DNA from: Roseibium hamelinense
GTDB taxonomy: Bacteria > Pseudomonadota > Alphaproteobacteria > Rhizobiales > Stappiaceae
NCBI RefSeq assembly: GCF_007830545.1
Contig: NZ_VLLF01000006.1
Coordinates: 264,579 to 328,578 of the forward strand
DNA: 64,000 nt
Direction of reading: 5' to 3'
Both the position numbers and the translations under genes were made by a program. Below are positions 1 to 8,014 of this stretch, piece by piece. The notes below the pieces were generated by a model, which had not been told where the DNA came from, searched no databases, and saw nothing but the letters and a program-made list of their open reading frames with translations. Every line of letters starts with the position of its first letter. Position 1 is the stretch's first letter.

Positions 1-208
1 CCGCGCGTCGGGCATCAAGCGGCTAACGGTTCGCACGTCCAACGACAATCTTGATGCTTTCCGGTTTTATCAGCGACGTGGTTTCCGGTTTGAACGCGTT
101 GCGCAAGGCGTTATAGACAAAGAACGCGAGCAAAAGCCTGAAATTCCGCTGCGCGGCGACTATGGCATCGAAATCCGCGACGAAATCCTGTTTGCCCGAT
201 CGCTTTAA
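1..208 (+). CDS. GNAT family N-acetyltransferase, C-terminal fragment (cut by window edge)
   Basis: An open frame (codons starting at base 2) enters from the left edge and stops with TAA at 206-208, giving about 68 residues. It carries NLDAFRFYQRRGFRFERV, the usual last part of the GNAT fold: the segment after the acetyl-CoA loop, where an N..A..FY..xGF pattern forms helix 4 and strand 6-7. The rest, including the acetyl-CoA binding loop, lies outside the window, so the substrate cannot be guessed. The downstream genes are on the other strand and converge on it. Confidence 0.75.
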   Translation, partial: RASGIKRLTVRTSNDNLDAFRFYQRRGFRFERVAQGVIDKEREQKPEIPLRGDYGIEIRDEILFARSL

Positions 209-222
209 CGGCGTGGCGCCAT

Positions 223-732
223 TTATCCGCCTAAGTGGCCGGTCGTGGCTTCGGATCTGTTTGCCCGCTCGACAAACACTGTGCTCTTGAAAAAAAAGAC
301 CGCTTCGCCTTTTTGATTTTGACCATGATTCTCGGCGTGGATTAGCCCCCAGCGTGGACGGCTGCGGCTCTCAGTCTTGCCTGTGACTATTCGTTTGTAA
401 GTAATGGTGTCGCCCGCATAAACCGGCTTGAGCCATTTCAGACCATCAAAGCCCGGTGAGGGCCCAAATTCGGCAACCGGCTCTCCTGATGCCCTGCGTT
501 CCTCAATGAGTTGCTGGTTCTTCGACACGAGCAGTTTCATGTAGATCGCAGCTGTATGCCATCCCGAAGCGCAGAGCCTTTTGAAATGGGTTTTGGCCGC
601 TTCTGCCTCGCTCAAATGGAATGGCTGCGGATCGTACTGTGTTGCGAACTGGATGATTTCTTCGGTGCTGAACGTAAATGAGCCCAGCACCAGCTCATCA
701 CCGATTTCGACATCATCAAAAAACAAACTCAT
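223..732 (-). CDS. MaoC family dehydratase (second of a tandem pair)
   Basis: A 169-residue single hot-dog-fold protein of the MaoC/R-specific enoyl-CoA hydratase type. The signature is YDPQPFHL at residues 33-40, where Asp34 and His39 sit at the hydratase-2 catalytic positions, followed by SGWHTAA at 56-62. The usual Asn of the motif is Gln here, as in many MaoC-like proteins. It overlaps the upstream paralogue by 4 bases (729-732), so the two are probably co-translated and may form a heterodimer. The family hydrates or dehydrates acyl-CoA thioesters; the actual substrate is unknown. Confidence 0.85.
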   Translation of the reverse strand: MSLFFDDVEIGDELVLGSFTFSTEEIIQFATQYDPQPFHLSEAEAAKTHFKRLCASGWHTAAIYMKLLVSKNQQLIEERRASGEPVAEFGPSPGFDGLKWLKPVYAGDTITYKRIVTGKTESRSRPRWGLIHAENHGQNQKGEAVFFFKSTVFVERANRSEATTGHLGG

Positions 733-1187
733 GCTCTGGAGGCCCTGCGCAAAAAGAGGATTGGATTTTCCTGTGTCATTACGAGTTCTTCGCGCTGGTT
801 CAGAACGGTCATTTTAAAATAGACGAGTCCGAGGGATGGGCGCGTTGCAAGCGGCCTTTTTGAAACTACAGCCGTCTCCACTTGAACCACGTCCCCAGCC
901 AATACGGGCTTGAGCCATCTCAATTTATCGACACCAGGCGCGCCTTGGCTGGCGCTGCGGTTAAGTAACCCGTCAGCGAGAAGGCGCATGGCGATCGCGG
1001 CGGTATGCCACCCGGAGACGGCTAGGCCGCCCAATATGGAATGACGTGCCGCTTCTTCGTCAAGATGGAAGGGTTGCGGATCATAATCTCTTGCAAAGCA
1101 CGTCAGTTCAGCCCGGGTGACCGATTTCTCTCCGAGTTGAAAAATCTGACCCTCGATAAAATCCTCAAAATGCAGGCGCTCATCCAT
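729..1187 (-). CDS. MaoC family dehydratase (first of a tandem pair)
   Basis: A 152-residue MaoC-fold protein with the same active-site block as its downstream neighbour: YDPQPFHLDEEAA with Asp36 and His41, then SGWHTAAIAMRLL. The two proteins are clearly homologous yet diverged, which suggests an old tandem duplication and possibly a two-subunit hydratase, as seen when R-hydratases work as dimers of unequal halves. It starts a two-gene minus-strand operon; the 316-base gap upstream separates it from a divergent methyltransferase gene. The acyl-CoA substrate is unknown. Confidence 0.85.
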   Translation of the reverse strand: MDERLHFEDFIEGQIFQLGEKSVTRAELTCFARDYDPQPFHLDEEAARHSILGGLAVSGWHTAAIAMRLLADGLLNRSASQGAPGVDKLRWLKPVLAGDVVQVETAVVSKRPLATRPSLGLVYFKMTVLNQREELVMTQENPILFLRRASRA

Positions 1188-1503
1188 GCGCGGAACCTAG
1201 TTCAACACCCGCCGGCCAGCGAGTGCTTTTTGATCGGTTGACTGCGTAATTAACAAGCAATTTCAACACTTCAGGCTACATGAACGGAGGGAATTGTTCG
1301 GCGGGCGAGCAAATGGCGCTCGAACTGAAAAATGTATTCGGATTTGATGCAAATGAGGAAAATGTATTCGATTGTCTGCCTATTATGGTAGATTTGCTAA
1401 TTCCTGTTGTGGTCGTATAATGACGAGCCGTAGCCAAATATTTTCAAGCCACCAGGGATTATATTCTTTGGCGGCGAAATTTTATACTATTGAAGGGACT
1501 TTT
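1188..1503. promoter_or_regulatory. Divergent intergenic region with a 12-bp direct repeat
   Basis: This gap lies between the divergent MaoC pair and the methyltransferase gene. It is AT-richer than its surroundings. The string AAAATGTATTCG occurs at 1329-1340 and again at 1359-1370, exactly 30 bases apart (about three helical turns), which would place two copies on the same face of DNA. This is a plausible activator or repressor site for the methyltransferase. I see no recognisable -35/-10 pair that I would defend and no RNA gene. Confidence 0.35.
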
Positions 1504-2523
1504 ATGGCGAAGCAACCATTGGAGACAGCAGAGCAAATTTCTGAAATTGCTTTTGGTTTTATGGGGTCGAAAGCCCTCTTTGCCGCTCTCCATGTCGATT
1601 TGTTTTCGGCACTGTCGGACAAAGAGCTGGCTGCAGACGAAGTGGCGGCGGAAACCGGATTGGATTCCGATCGGGCGACAACACTTTTAACGGCGTTGAA
1701 CACACTTGGTCTTGTCGAAGCCGATGACGGCCGTTTCAAAAATGCGCCGGCTGCAGATGCCTTTCTAGTCACAGGCCGAAAATATGCCTTTGGCGATTAT
1801 TTGCGGTTTCAGATCGATCGGCAAATGTACCCATTCCTGACGCAGCTCAATGACGCACTGACGGACAACTTGGCACCGGATCAGGTATCTTCCTATGCGC
1901 AATGGTTCAGCGATGCCGACGAGGCGCGGCTGTACTCCCAGTCTCAGCATGCCGGTTCTCTAGGGCCGGGGCGAACGCTGGCAAAGCTCGTTGATTTGTC
2001 GCAGACGCGGTCTCTGCTGGATGTAGGTGGCGGGACAGGTGCGTTTTCGATTTCATTGTGCGAAGCGTATCCCGAGCTGAAGTCCACTATTTTAGATTTC
2101 CCAAATGTGGCGAAGGTCGGTGAAGAGTTCATCAAGAAGGCAGGGCTGTCCGATCGGGTTTGGTATCAGCCCGGCAATGCCCTCGACGATGTCTGGCCGG
2201 CAGAGGCGGACGCGGTTTTGATGTCCTACCTGTTTTCAGGCGTGCCGGGAAAGGCGATCCCGGGTCTCGTCAAAAACGCCATGGTCACCCTGCCGCCTGG
2301 CGGGCACTTCATGGTGCATGATTTCATGGTAAGCGGTGAGCGCACGGGGCCGAAGCTTGCAGCCTTGTGGCAGTTGCAGCACACCGCTTTCAACCCGCAT
2401 GCCAAATCGATCACCAGCGACTATGTCTCAGATCTTATGGAGGCGGCAGGCTTCGAGGATGTGAACACCCGCGAAATGATCCCGGGCATGACCACTTTGG
2501 TGTGGGCCCGGAAACCGCAGTGA
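1504..2523 (+). CDS. SAM-dependent O-methyltransferase, family 2-like
   Basis: A 339-residue methyltransferase of the plant-COMT / acetylserotonin O-methyltransferase / BchU type. Residues 10-90 form the winged-helix dimerisation region (it reads TLLTALNTLGLVE in the recognition-helix area). The class I SAM fold starts with motif I LLDVGGGTG at 171-179, followed by an acidic motif (ILDFPNV). The frame is open upstream to 1372, but ATG at 1504 has GAAGGGA just before it and begins the conserved domain, so I use it. The acceptor is unknown. BchU-like enzymes act on tetrapyrroles, but no pigment genes are nearby, so that link would be speculation. Confidence 0.85.
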   Translation: MAKQPLETAEQISEIAFGFMGSKALFAALHVDLFSALSDKELAADEVAAETGLDSDRATTLLTALNTLGLVEADDGRFKNAPAADAFLVTGRKYAFGDYLRFQIDRQMYPFLTQLNDALTDNLAPDQVSSYAQWFSDADEARLYSQSQHAGSLGPGRTLAKLVDLSQTRSLLDVGGGTGAFSISLCEAYPELKSTILDFPNVAKVGEEFIKKAGLSDRVWYQPGNALDDVWPAEADAVLMSYLFSGVPGKAIPGLVKNAMVTLPPGGHFMVHDFMVSGERTGPKLAALWQLQHTAFNPHAKSITSDYVSDLMEAAGFEDVNTREMIPGMTTLVWARKPQ

Positions 2524-2596
2524 TCGCAAGGGATGGCCTTACGTGTAGCAGATTCCAGAAAAAGCGGCCTGGGCCAAGGAGACCCGGGCTGTATCG

Positions 2597-2959
2597 TCAG
2601 TCGTAGTAAATCTCGTTGTCGTCGAGATACACGTTGCTCGCAGCGCAAATGTCGATGGAGATCGGCTCATCCATGACTTCGCTGCCATCCTCGCCCAACC
2701 AGCCAACCTGAAACACCTGATCGCAATTGCCGGTGTCTGCTGTAAATTCAGCGGCTCCATTTTCGCCCGGAGCGAGTTCAGCCTCCAGCCAATTGTCACT
2801 CCAGCCGTTGCCATCGTTTGTGTAAAAGCCAATCGCAACGTTGCCACCGGTGTTGTTGTAGATCTGGAAATAGCCTTCAGACCCGGTGCCTTGAGCAAGC
2901 ACTAGCCCTGCTGTCATAGAAAAGGCTCCCGCTGTCAAAAGCGTTTTGAATACTTTCAT
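2597..2959 (-). CDS. Secreted hypothetical protein, 120 residues
   Basis: An N-terminal Sec signal peptide (MKVFKTLLTAGAFSMTAGLVLA, cleavage expected after LAQ or ALA near residue 22) precedes an acidic mature domain of about 98 residues. That domain holds two cysteines (in GNCDQVF and IDICAASN) that could form a disulfide. The phrase FQIYNNTGGNVAIGFYTNDG suggests a small beta-sandwich. I do not recognise the family. It converges with the methyltransferase gene and stands alone. Confidence 0.7.
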   Translation of the reverse strand: MKVFKTLLTAGAFSMTAGLVLAQGTGSEGYFQIYNNTGGNVAIGFYTNDGNGWSDNWLEAELAPGENGAAEFTADTGNCDQVFQVGWLGEDGSEVMDEPISIDICAASNVYLDDNEIYYD

Positions 2960-3075
2960 CTCTGCTCCCCCAAAGCGGCTTGCTATAATGGTGCGCGCTT
3001 ACCGCCGAAGTGAAGCTAACTCAGCGTCAATTGGTTTGGAAGCACTAAAGACGCACTGTGTAAAGAGCGGTGATG

Positions 3076-4059
3076 TCAGGCATTTCCAATCAATATGCCC
3101 GCCGCAAACACCAATGCTCCGCCAAGAACCACCTGAAACGTTGCTCTTAGGAACGGAGTGTCCATGAACTTGTTCTGGATCCAGGCAATGGCCCAGAGCT
3201 CGATGAAGACAACCGCCGCTGCGATGCTGGTTGCGAGCCAAAAGTCCGGGATGAGATAGGGCAGGGCGTGCCCCAATCCGCCGATGGCGGTCATGATACC
3301 GGAGGCGAGGCCTCGGATAAGCGGAGAACCACGGCCCGACAATACGCCGTCATCATGGGCGGCTTCTGTGAAGCCCATGGAGATACCGGCACCAACAGAG
3401 GCAGACAGCCCGACCAGAAAGGTCTGCCAGGTGTCGCCTGTGGCAAAAGCGGCCGCAAATATCGGCGCAAGGGTGGAAACCGAACCGTCCATTAAGCCGG
3501 CAAGGCCGGGCTGAACAACGGTGAGGATGAATTGACGCCGCTCTTGGGCCTCTTCTTCTTCCTGCACATCGGCGGGGGCATGTTTCTCACTCAGTTTGCG
3601 GGCAAGATTTTCATGGCCTTTTTCAGCATTCGCTAGATCGCCCAGTAATTTGCGCATCGAGGCGGTCTTGGTTCGTTTTGCAGCCTCGATGTAGAACCGG
3701 TAGGCTTGGTCCTCCATGCCTTCTGCCATCGCACGGACTCTTTCCAGCTTGAGCGGCCGGACCAGCCAGTATGGCTTGCGTTGATAAAAGCCACGGACGT
3801 GTTCGCGCCTGATCAGTGGTATTTCATCACCGAATTGCGCGGTGAACTGATCGATCAGTCTTCGTCGGTGCTGGTTTTCTTCCCGGGCCATGCCCTCAAA
3901 TACAGCGGCCGACCCAGGGTATTGTTCTTTCAAGCCTTCAGCGAACGCGCTGTAGATGCGGGCGTCATCTTCTTCTGAAGATATGGCAAGCGCCAGCACC
4001 TCCTTCTCGCTGAGGCTTTCGAATGAACGCCGCCCGGAATTCAAGAATCTGCTGAGCAT
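3076..4059 (-). CDS. mbfA: Membrane-bound ferritin MbfA (rubrerythrin-VIT1 fusion iron exporter)
   Basis: A 327-residue fusion. Residues 15-155 are a ferritin-like/rubrerythrin diiron helical bundle with carboxylate-histidine ligands visible at E29/E30, E60-E61xxH64, E115 and E146xxH149. Residues 175-327 are a VIT1/CCC1 membrane domain (PGLAGLMDGSVSTLAPIFAAAF, then several hydrophobic helices). In Agrobacterium and Bradyrhizobium MbfA exports iron from the cytoplasm, protects against peroxide and is repressed by Irr. The open frame extends to 4233, but the upstream part overlaps the SLC13 gene and is not conserved-looking, so ATG at 4059 is used. An ICE-like site lies at 4133-4149. Confidence 0.92.
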   Translation of the reverse strand: MLSRFLNSGRRSFESLSEKEVLALAISSEEDDARIYSAFAEGLKEQYPGSAAVFEGMAREENQHRRRLIDQFTAQFGDEIPLIRREHVRGFYQRKPYWLVRPLKLERVRAMAEGMEDQAYRFYIEAAKRTKTASMRKLLGDLANAEKGHENLARKLSEKHAPADVQEEEEAQERRQFILTVVQPGLAGLMDGSVSTLAPIFAAAFATGDTWQTFLVGLSASVGAGISMGFTEAAHDDGVLSGRGSPLIRGLASGIMTAIGGLGHALPYLIPDFWLATSIAAAVVFIELWAIAWIQNKFMDTPFLRATFQVVLGGALVFAAGILIGNA

Positions 4060-4132
4060 GATCAGCCCCCGCGCCACAGACCAAAAGAGTGCCTTTTCGG
4101 GCAAGCATGCCCCGTTCTTACACTGGCCGCAA

Positions 4133-4149
4133 TTTAGAAGCTTGCTAGA
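4133..4149. promoter_or_regulatory. Candidate iron control element (ICE, Irr site) upstream of mbfA
   Basis: The sequence TTTAGAAGCTTGCTAGA matches the rhizobial ICE inverted repeat TTTAGAA-N3-TTCTAAA at 12 of 14 defined positions. It lies 74 bases upstream of the mbfA start and overlaps the last codons of the SLC13 gene. Irr repression of mbfA through an ICE is established in Agrobacterium; its presence here is inferred from the match and position. Confidence 0.55.
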
Positions 4150-5920
4150 GCGGCCAGAAATACAGGATTGCCGGTATCGAGACAGATAGAACCAGCAGCT
4201 CCAACGGAAGTCCCATCCGCCAATAGTCTCCAAAGTGATAGCGCCCGGGACCCATGATGATCGTGTTGTTCTTATGGCCGATCGGCGTCAGGAAAGCACA
4301 GGAGGCCGAGACTGCAACTCCCATCAAAAACGCATCTGGATTGACGTCTAGGGTCTGAGCGATCTGTAGCCCGATGGGGGCGGCGATCAGGCAGGTCGCT
4401 ACATTGTTGAGGAAGTCTGACAGCGTCATTGTGACAACCATCAAGACAACCAGTGCAATCCAGATCGGGAAACCATCCGTCAGCGAGATGATACTGGAGG
4501 CAATCAACTGCGCGCTGCCGGATGTCTCAAACGCCTGGCCAAGTGGAATTAGTGAACCCAAAAGCACAATGACTTTCCACTCGATAGCCTCATAAACCTC
4601 GGTGCCGCCGACCAGACCTGCGCCGATGTAAAAAACAGCGCAAGCTGCCAGTGCGACCGGCAAATACACAAGGCCGGCAACAGCCGCCAGGATGGCACAG
4701 GCAAACGCGGCGATTGCAAGCCATGCCTTGTTGCGTTGGACAAGGCTTGTAGTTTTGCCTTCAAGCGGAAACACACCCAGCCAATTGACCGCGGCTTCAA
4801 GGCGGTCATCCCGCCCAAGAAGAAGCAGAACGTCACCGGGCCGGATGGCTTGATGTCTAACCCGGGAATGAACCGTTTTGCCCTGACGGGATATTCCGAG
4901 CAGCGTCACTCCATGGCCATAGAGAAGCCGGAGGCTGAAAGCGGTGCGTCCGGCAATCCGCGCGCCGTCGGGCACAATGGCCTCGCGCAGGGACAGGCTT
5001 GATCCTTTTAGTCCGCCCTTGTGGCGTTCTGAACCTGCGAAGTCGAGGTTCGCCGCACCCATGAAGTTTTCGATGGCTTTGGGCTCGCCCTCAACAATCA
5101 GATAATCGCCTTGCTTGACCGGTTCTGCACTCGCAAAGCCCTTCAAACGCCGGCCTGACCGGACCAGGCCGATAATATTGACGTCCTTTTCGTCGGCAAC
5201 CGGGTAGAGGTGACCAACGGTTATGTCATCGTCTCCGGTGTTTTCACCCACTTTCAGTTCCGCGACGTACAGGTTTTCATCGATGTTCAAGTCTTCGCCC
5301 TGCTCGCGAAGGCGTTTTGGCAACAAGCGCCATCCGACAAAAGTGACGAAGGCAACGCCAATGACAGACACGACAAGCCCGACCGGCGCAAATGCAAACA
5401 TGGTGAAAGGCTCTCCAAGCGCATCCTGCCGGTATTGAGCAACGACAATATTCGGCGGCGTCCCGATCAGCGTTATCATTCCGCCTAGGATAGTCGCAAA
5501 CGACAGCGGCATGAGCGACAGGCCCACGGAACGGCCCGCTTTCTTCGCGGCCTCCATATCCAGCGGCATAAGCAAGGCGAGGGCAGCTACATTGTTGATA
5601 ATGGCGGAGAGGCCTGCCCCCACGACAGACAAAAGACCCAGATGCGCGGGTAATGTTCTGTCCGACGACAAAAGCCTGCTCGCCACGAGCTCGACCGCGC
5701 CCGAGTTCATCAGCCCCCGGGAGACCACCAAAACCAGCGCAATGATAATAACGGCCGCGTTGCCAAACCCTGAAAACACCGCATCCGCGGGCACCAATCC
5801 AAGAATCGAGGCGGAAATAAGCGCGCAAAACGCCACGAGATCATAGCGAATCCGACCCCAGATCAGCAGCGCGAAAAGCACGCCAAAAAGGCTAAAAAGC
5901 AATGCTTGATCAGTGGTCAA
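4145..5920 (-). CDS. SLC13 family permease with two TrkA-C (RCK-C) domains
   Basis: A 591-residue inner-membrane transporter of the divalent anion:Na+ symporter (DASS/SLC13) type. Two hydrophobic halves carry the paired hairpin motifs of the family: NNVAALALLMP and IGTPPNIVVAQY in the first half and a matching NNVATCLIAAP in the second. Between them sit two cytoplasmic TrkA-C domains (roughly residues 205-285 and 300-380), as in the SAC1/YfbS-like subgroup. Substrates of this subgroup include sulfate and dicarboxylates; I cannot pick one. Its stop lies only about 86 bases before mbfA on the same strand, but the ICE between them argues for separate control. Confidence 0.88.
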   Translation of the reverse strand: MTTDQALLFSLFGVLFALLIWGRIRYDLVAFCALISASILGLVPADAVFSGFGNAAVIIIALVLVVSRGLMNSGAVELVASRLLSSDRTLPAHLGLLSVVGAGLSAIINNVAALALLMPLDMEAAKKAGRSVGLSLMPLSFATILGGMITLIGTPPNIVVAQYRQDALGEPFTMFAFAPVGLVVSVIGVAFVTFVGWRLLPKRLREQGEDLNIDENLYVAELKVGENTGDDDITVGHLYPVADEKDVNIIGLVRSGRRLKGFASAEPVKQGDYLIVEGEPKAIENFMGAANLDFAGSERHKGGLKGSSLSLREAIVPDGARIAGRTAFSLRLLYGHGVTLLGISRQGKTVHSRVRHQAIRPGDVLLLLGRDDRLEAAVNWLGVFPLEGKTTSLVQRNKAWLAIAAFACAILAAVAGLVYLPVALAACAVFYIGAGLVGGTEVYEAIEWKVIVLLGSLIPLGQAFETSGSAQLIASSIISLTDGFPIWIALVVLMVVTMTLSDFLNNVATCLIAAPIGLQIAQTLDVNPDAFLMGVAVSASCAFLTPIGHKNNTIIMGPGRYHFGDYWRMGLPLELLVLSVSIPAILYFWPL

Positions 5921-6110
5921 AACTGTGTTGCTCCAAAAAAAGACGTAGCGTTGCAGACAGTTGGGCGTTCTGTGCGAAGGTCAGTTTGGCCGGGCTAAAC
6001 CAGAGTTTGGTATTTGTGTCCAAACCTTAATGAACCGAACAGGTTCTGGCCATGTCTCATCCTCATATTGGCTTCAGCAAATGACGCCAATTCGGATAGG
6101 AGATCAGCCA

Positions 6111-6278
6111 ATGCAAATTCCGAAGTACTATTTCGATGTTCCCGATACAACCATGCAAGCACGCGCCATTGCACGTCGGTACTGGGGGAAAAGAATTAAA
6201 TCGTGGGCCGGTTCGTTCTCCGGTGGGCCGGACAAACAACCCAATCCGCTCACCATGCAAGGTCTGGACCGCAGCTAA
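6111..6278 (+). CDS. Small hypothetical protein, 55 residues
   Basis: ATG at 6111 is preceded by GGATAGGAGATC, a strong Shine-Dalgarno at good spacing, and the frame ends 2 bases before a clear intrinsic terminator at 6281-6311. The predicted protein is basic, with an amphipathic stretch ARAIARRYWGKRIKSW. I know no family for it. The arrangement of ribosome site, short frame and terminator is what supports a real gene; the protein sequence alone does not. Confidence 0.5.
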   Translation: MQIPKYYFDVPDTTMQARAIARRYWGKRIKSWAGSFSGGPDKQPNPLTMQGLDRS

Positions 6279-6280
6279 GA

Positions 6281-6311
6281 AAAACCCGGTTGAACTCCAA
6301 CCGGGTTTTTT
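6281..6311. terminator. Bidirectional intrinsic terminator
   Basis: CCCGGTTG, a 5-base loop and CAACCGGG form a perfect 8-bp stem flanked by AAAA on the left and TTTTTT on the right. It can end the 55-residue ORF on the plus strand and the fasciclin gene on the minus strand. Confidence 0.85.
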
Positions 6312-6350
6312 GCTTTTAAAAGTGCGTTCGTGAAACAAGCCGTCTAGGGA

Positions 6351-7805
6351 TTATGTGAACAGCGCCACCAAATCAGTGGTCAAAGCTTGGTTCTCCGGAC
6401 TTTCTGCAAAGCCGATCAGGACTTCAGCACGGTCCCATGCACCACTGTCAAGGCGATCATCCCACTCCAACAGTCCGCCTGTGTCTGCATCGCGTGCGAG
6501 AACGTTGTTGTACAAGGCATTAATGTACTCCTCATCGGATGTGTTTGCGCCAAAGCGCTGCTCAAACTCCGTACTTTGAACAAAGGCGCTTGCCATCTGC
6601 TTCAAAGTCATATCGCCGCTCAACAATATCTGATTATGATCGAAGCCCTCCTGGTCCGGCGCACGTCCGAGGGCTGCTTGGTATAGGCGCACGAGTTGGG
6701 CGCCATTTCCGTCAAAGTCAAAAGTCACATCCGGCACCGGGATTGCCTCGTTGACATTCAACGGAAGCAGTACGCCATCAATTGGCTGAACGAAGCCGTT
6801 TTGCGTCTCCAGGTTTGCCAAATCTGAGATGTAGGACGGGTTGTCGACCTGTGGATCTTTGTCGACGATATGGTTTGGCCGAACAACCAGTGTTTCACCA
6901 GACAGTGTTGATACTTCGGTGAGACCAAGGAGCTCGGCCTGGGTCTTGCCGCCAGAGGACACATGATATGTCAGGATGGTGGTGAGAAGCGGAATGGGGT
7001 CCCCATTTGGGTCTAGAGCCGTTAAAGTGTCTACAATTGCCGAAAAAGCGCCGGCTTCATCACCATTTTGCACGTTTGCTCCCAGTGTTTGCGCAAGTGA
7101 GATAAAGGCATCGTCCGTTGGGGCGAATACTGTGAAGTCAGCGGTCTTGTCGGTAAACGTGTCTGTCAGGTTAGCGGTGTTGAGAGCGGTCAAAAGGATA
7201 TCGAAGTCGCCGCCATTGCTATCGAATTGGCCCCCGGACGAGGCGACTACGTCGGCAATCGTCAGATCTGCAACGGCTTGCGGAACATCAATGGGCAGGA
7301 GAACCCGGTCGATCACATGCACGGTGCCGTTTGTCGCGGCGATATCAGTCGCCCCGGAGACGAATGATGGGTCTTTGAGGTCTGTATCAATATCCACAAG
7401 CGAATTTCCAGCCGGTGTCAGCGTCGCAGCCTGTGTCGTTGCGATCGACGATGAGTTGGTGATCTCAGTTAGTGATTTCGCGGTTGGCGAGACGTGATAA
7501 AGCAAAATGTCGGTCAAAAGCGGAATTGGGTCGTTTGTCCCCGAAAGCTCAGTGAGTGTCGACACAATTGCGTTGAAAGCACCTTCTTCGTCTGTGTCTG
7601 AAACGTTCGCCCCAAGGCTGTTTGCTAATGCGATAAATGCCGCATCGGTCGGAGCAAACACCGTCAAATCAGCGGATGGGCTGTCAAGTGTTGCTGTTAG
7701 CCCGGCGGCCTCCAGTGCAGCACGTAGAATGTTGAAATCGCTGGTATTCGCGTCAAATCCACTGCCGGATGCAGCAACGATTTCCGCAATTGTCATGCTT
7801 GCCAT
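6351..7805 (-). CDS. Fasciclin (FAS1) repeat protein with C-terminal DUF4214
   Basis: A 484-residue protein. Two FAS1 domains occupy about residues 5-165 and 175-335, each with the conserved H1 box (FAPTDAAFIAL, FAPTDDAFISL) and a later YHV box (ILLYHVSPTAKS, ILTYHVSSGGKT). The C-terminal 110 residues are a DUF4214-type region (LYQAALGRAPDQEGF, LYNNVLARDADTGG). FAS1 domains mediate cell adhesion, and DUF4214 is common on exported bacterial surface proteins. There is no Sec signal peptide from the chosen start, so type I secretion would be the likely route (inference). ATG at 7805 is chosen for the GAAAGGGAAA ribosome site; the longer frame is not protein-like. Confidence 0.85.
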   Translation of the reverse strand: MASMTIAEIVAASGSGFDANTSDFNILRAALEAAGLTATLDSPSADLTVFAPTDAAFIALANSLGANVSDTDEEGAFNAIVSTLTELSGTNDPIPLLTDILLYHVSPTAKSLTEITNSSSIATTQAATLTPAGNSLVDIDTDLKDPSFVSGATDIAATNGTVHVIDRVLLPIDVPQAVADLTIADVVASSGGQFDSNGGDFDILLTALNTANLTDTFTDKTADFTVFAPTDDAFISLAQTLGANVQNGDEAGAFSAIVDTLTALDPNGDPIPLLTTILTYHVSSGGKTQAELLGLTEVSTLSGETLVVRPNHIVDKDPQVDNPSYISDLANLETQNGFVQPIDGVLLPLNVNEAIPVPDVTFDFDGNGAQLVRLYQAALGRAPDQEGFDHNQILLSGDMTLKQMASAFVQSTEFEQRFGANTSDEEYINALYNNVLARDADTGGLLEWDDRLDSGAWDRAEVLIGFAESPENQALTTDLVALFT

Positions 7806-8014
7806 CACAGTTTCCCTTTCTCTTCGGTTCAAACCACTTTTGCACTTCGCTTTGCCTGCACGCCGGTAGTCCTCGTCCTGGCTATCGCGCCACGGCGGTT
7901 CAGCGAGATCGTATATTGTGGGAAAATTTCCCACGACAAGAGGTCGCAGGTAAAAATTGTGTTTTTGTTGACAGCGTTGGCCTATATCTGAGCGGAAGGA
8001 GATCGCACTCGGGA

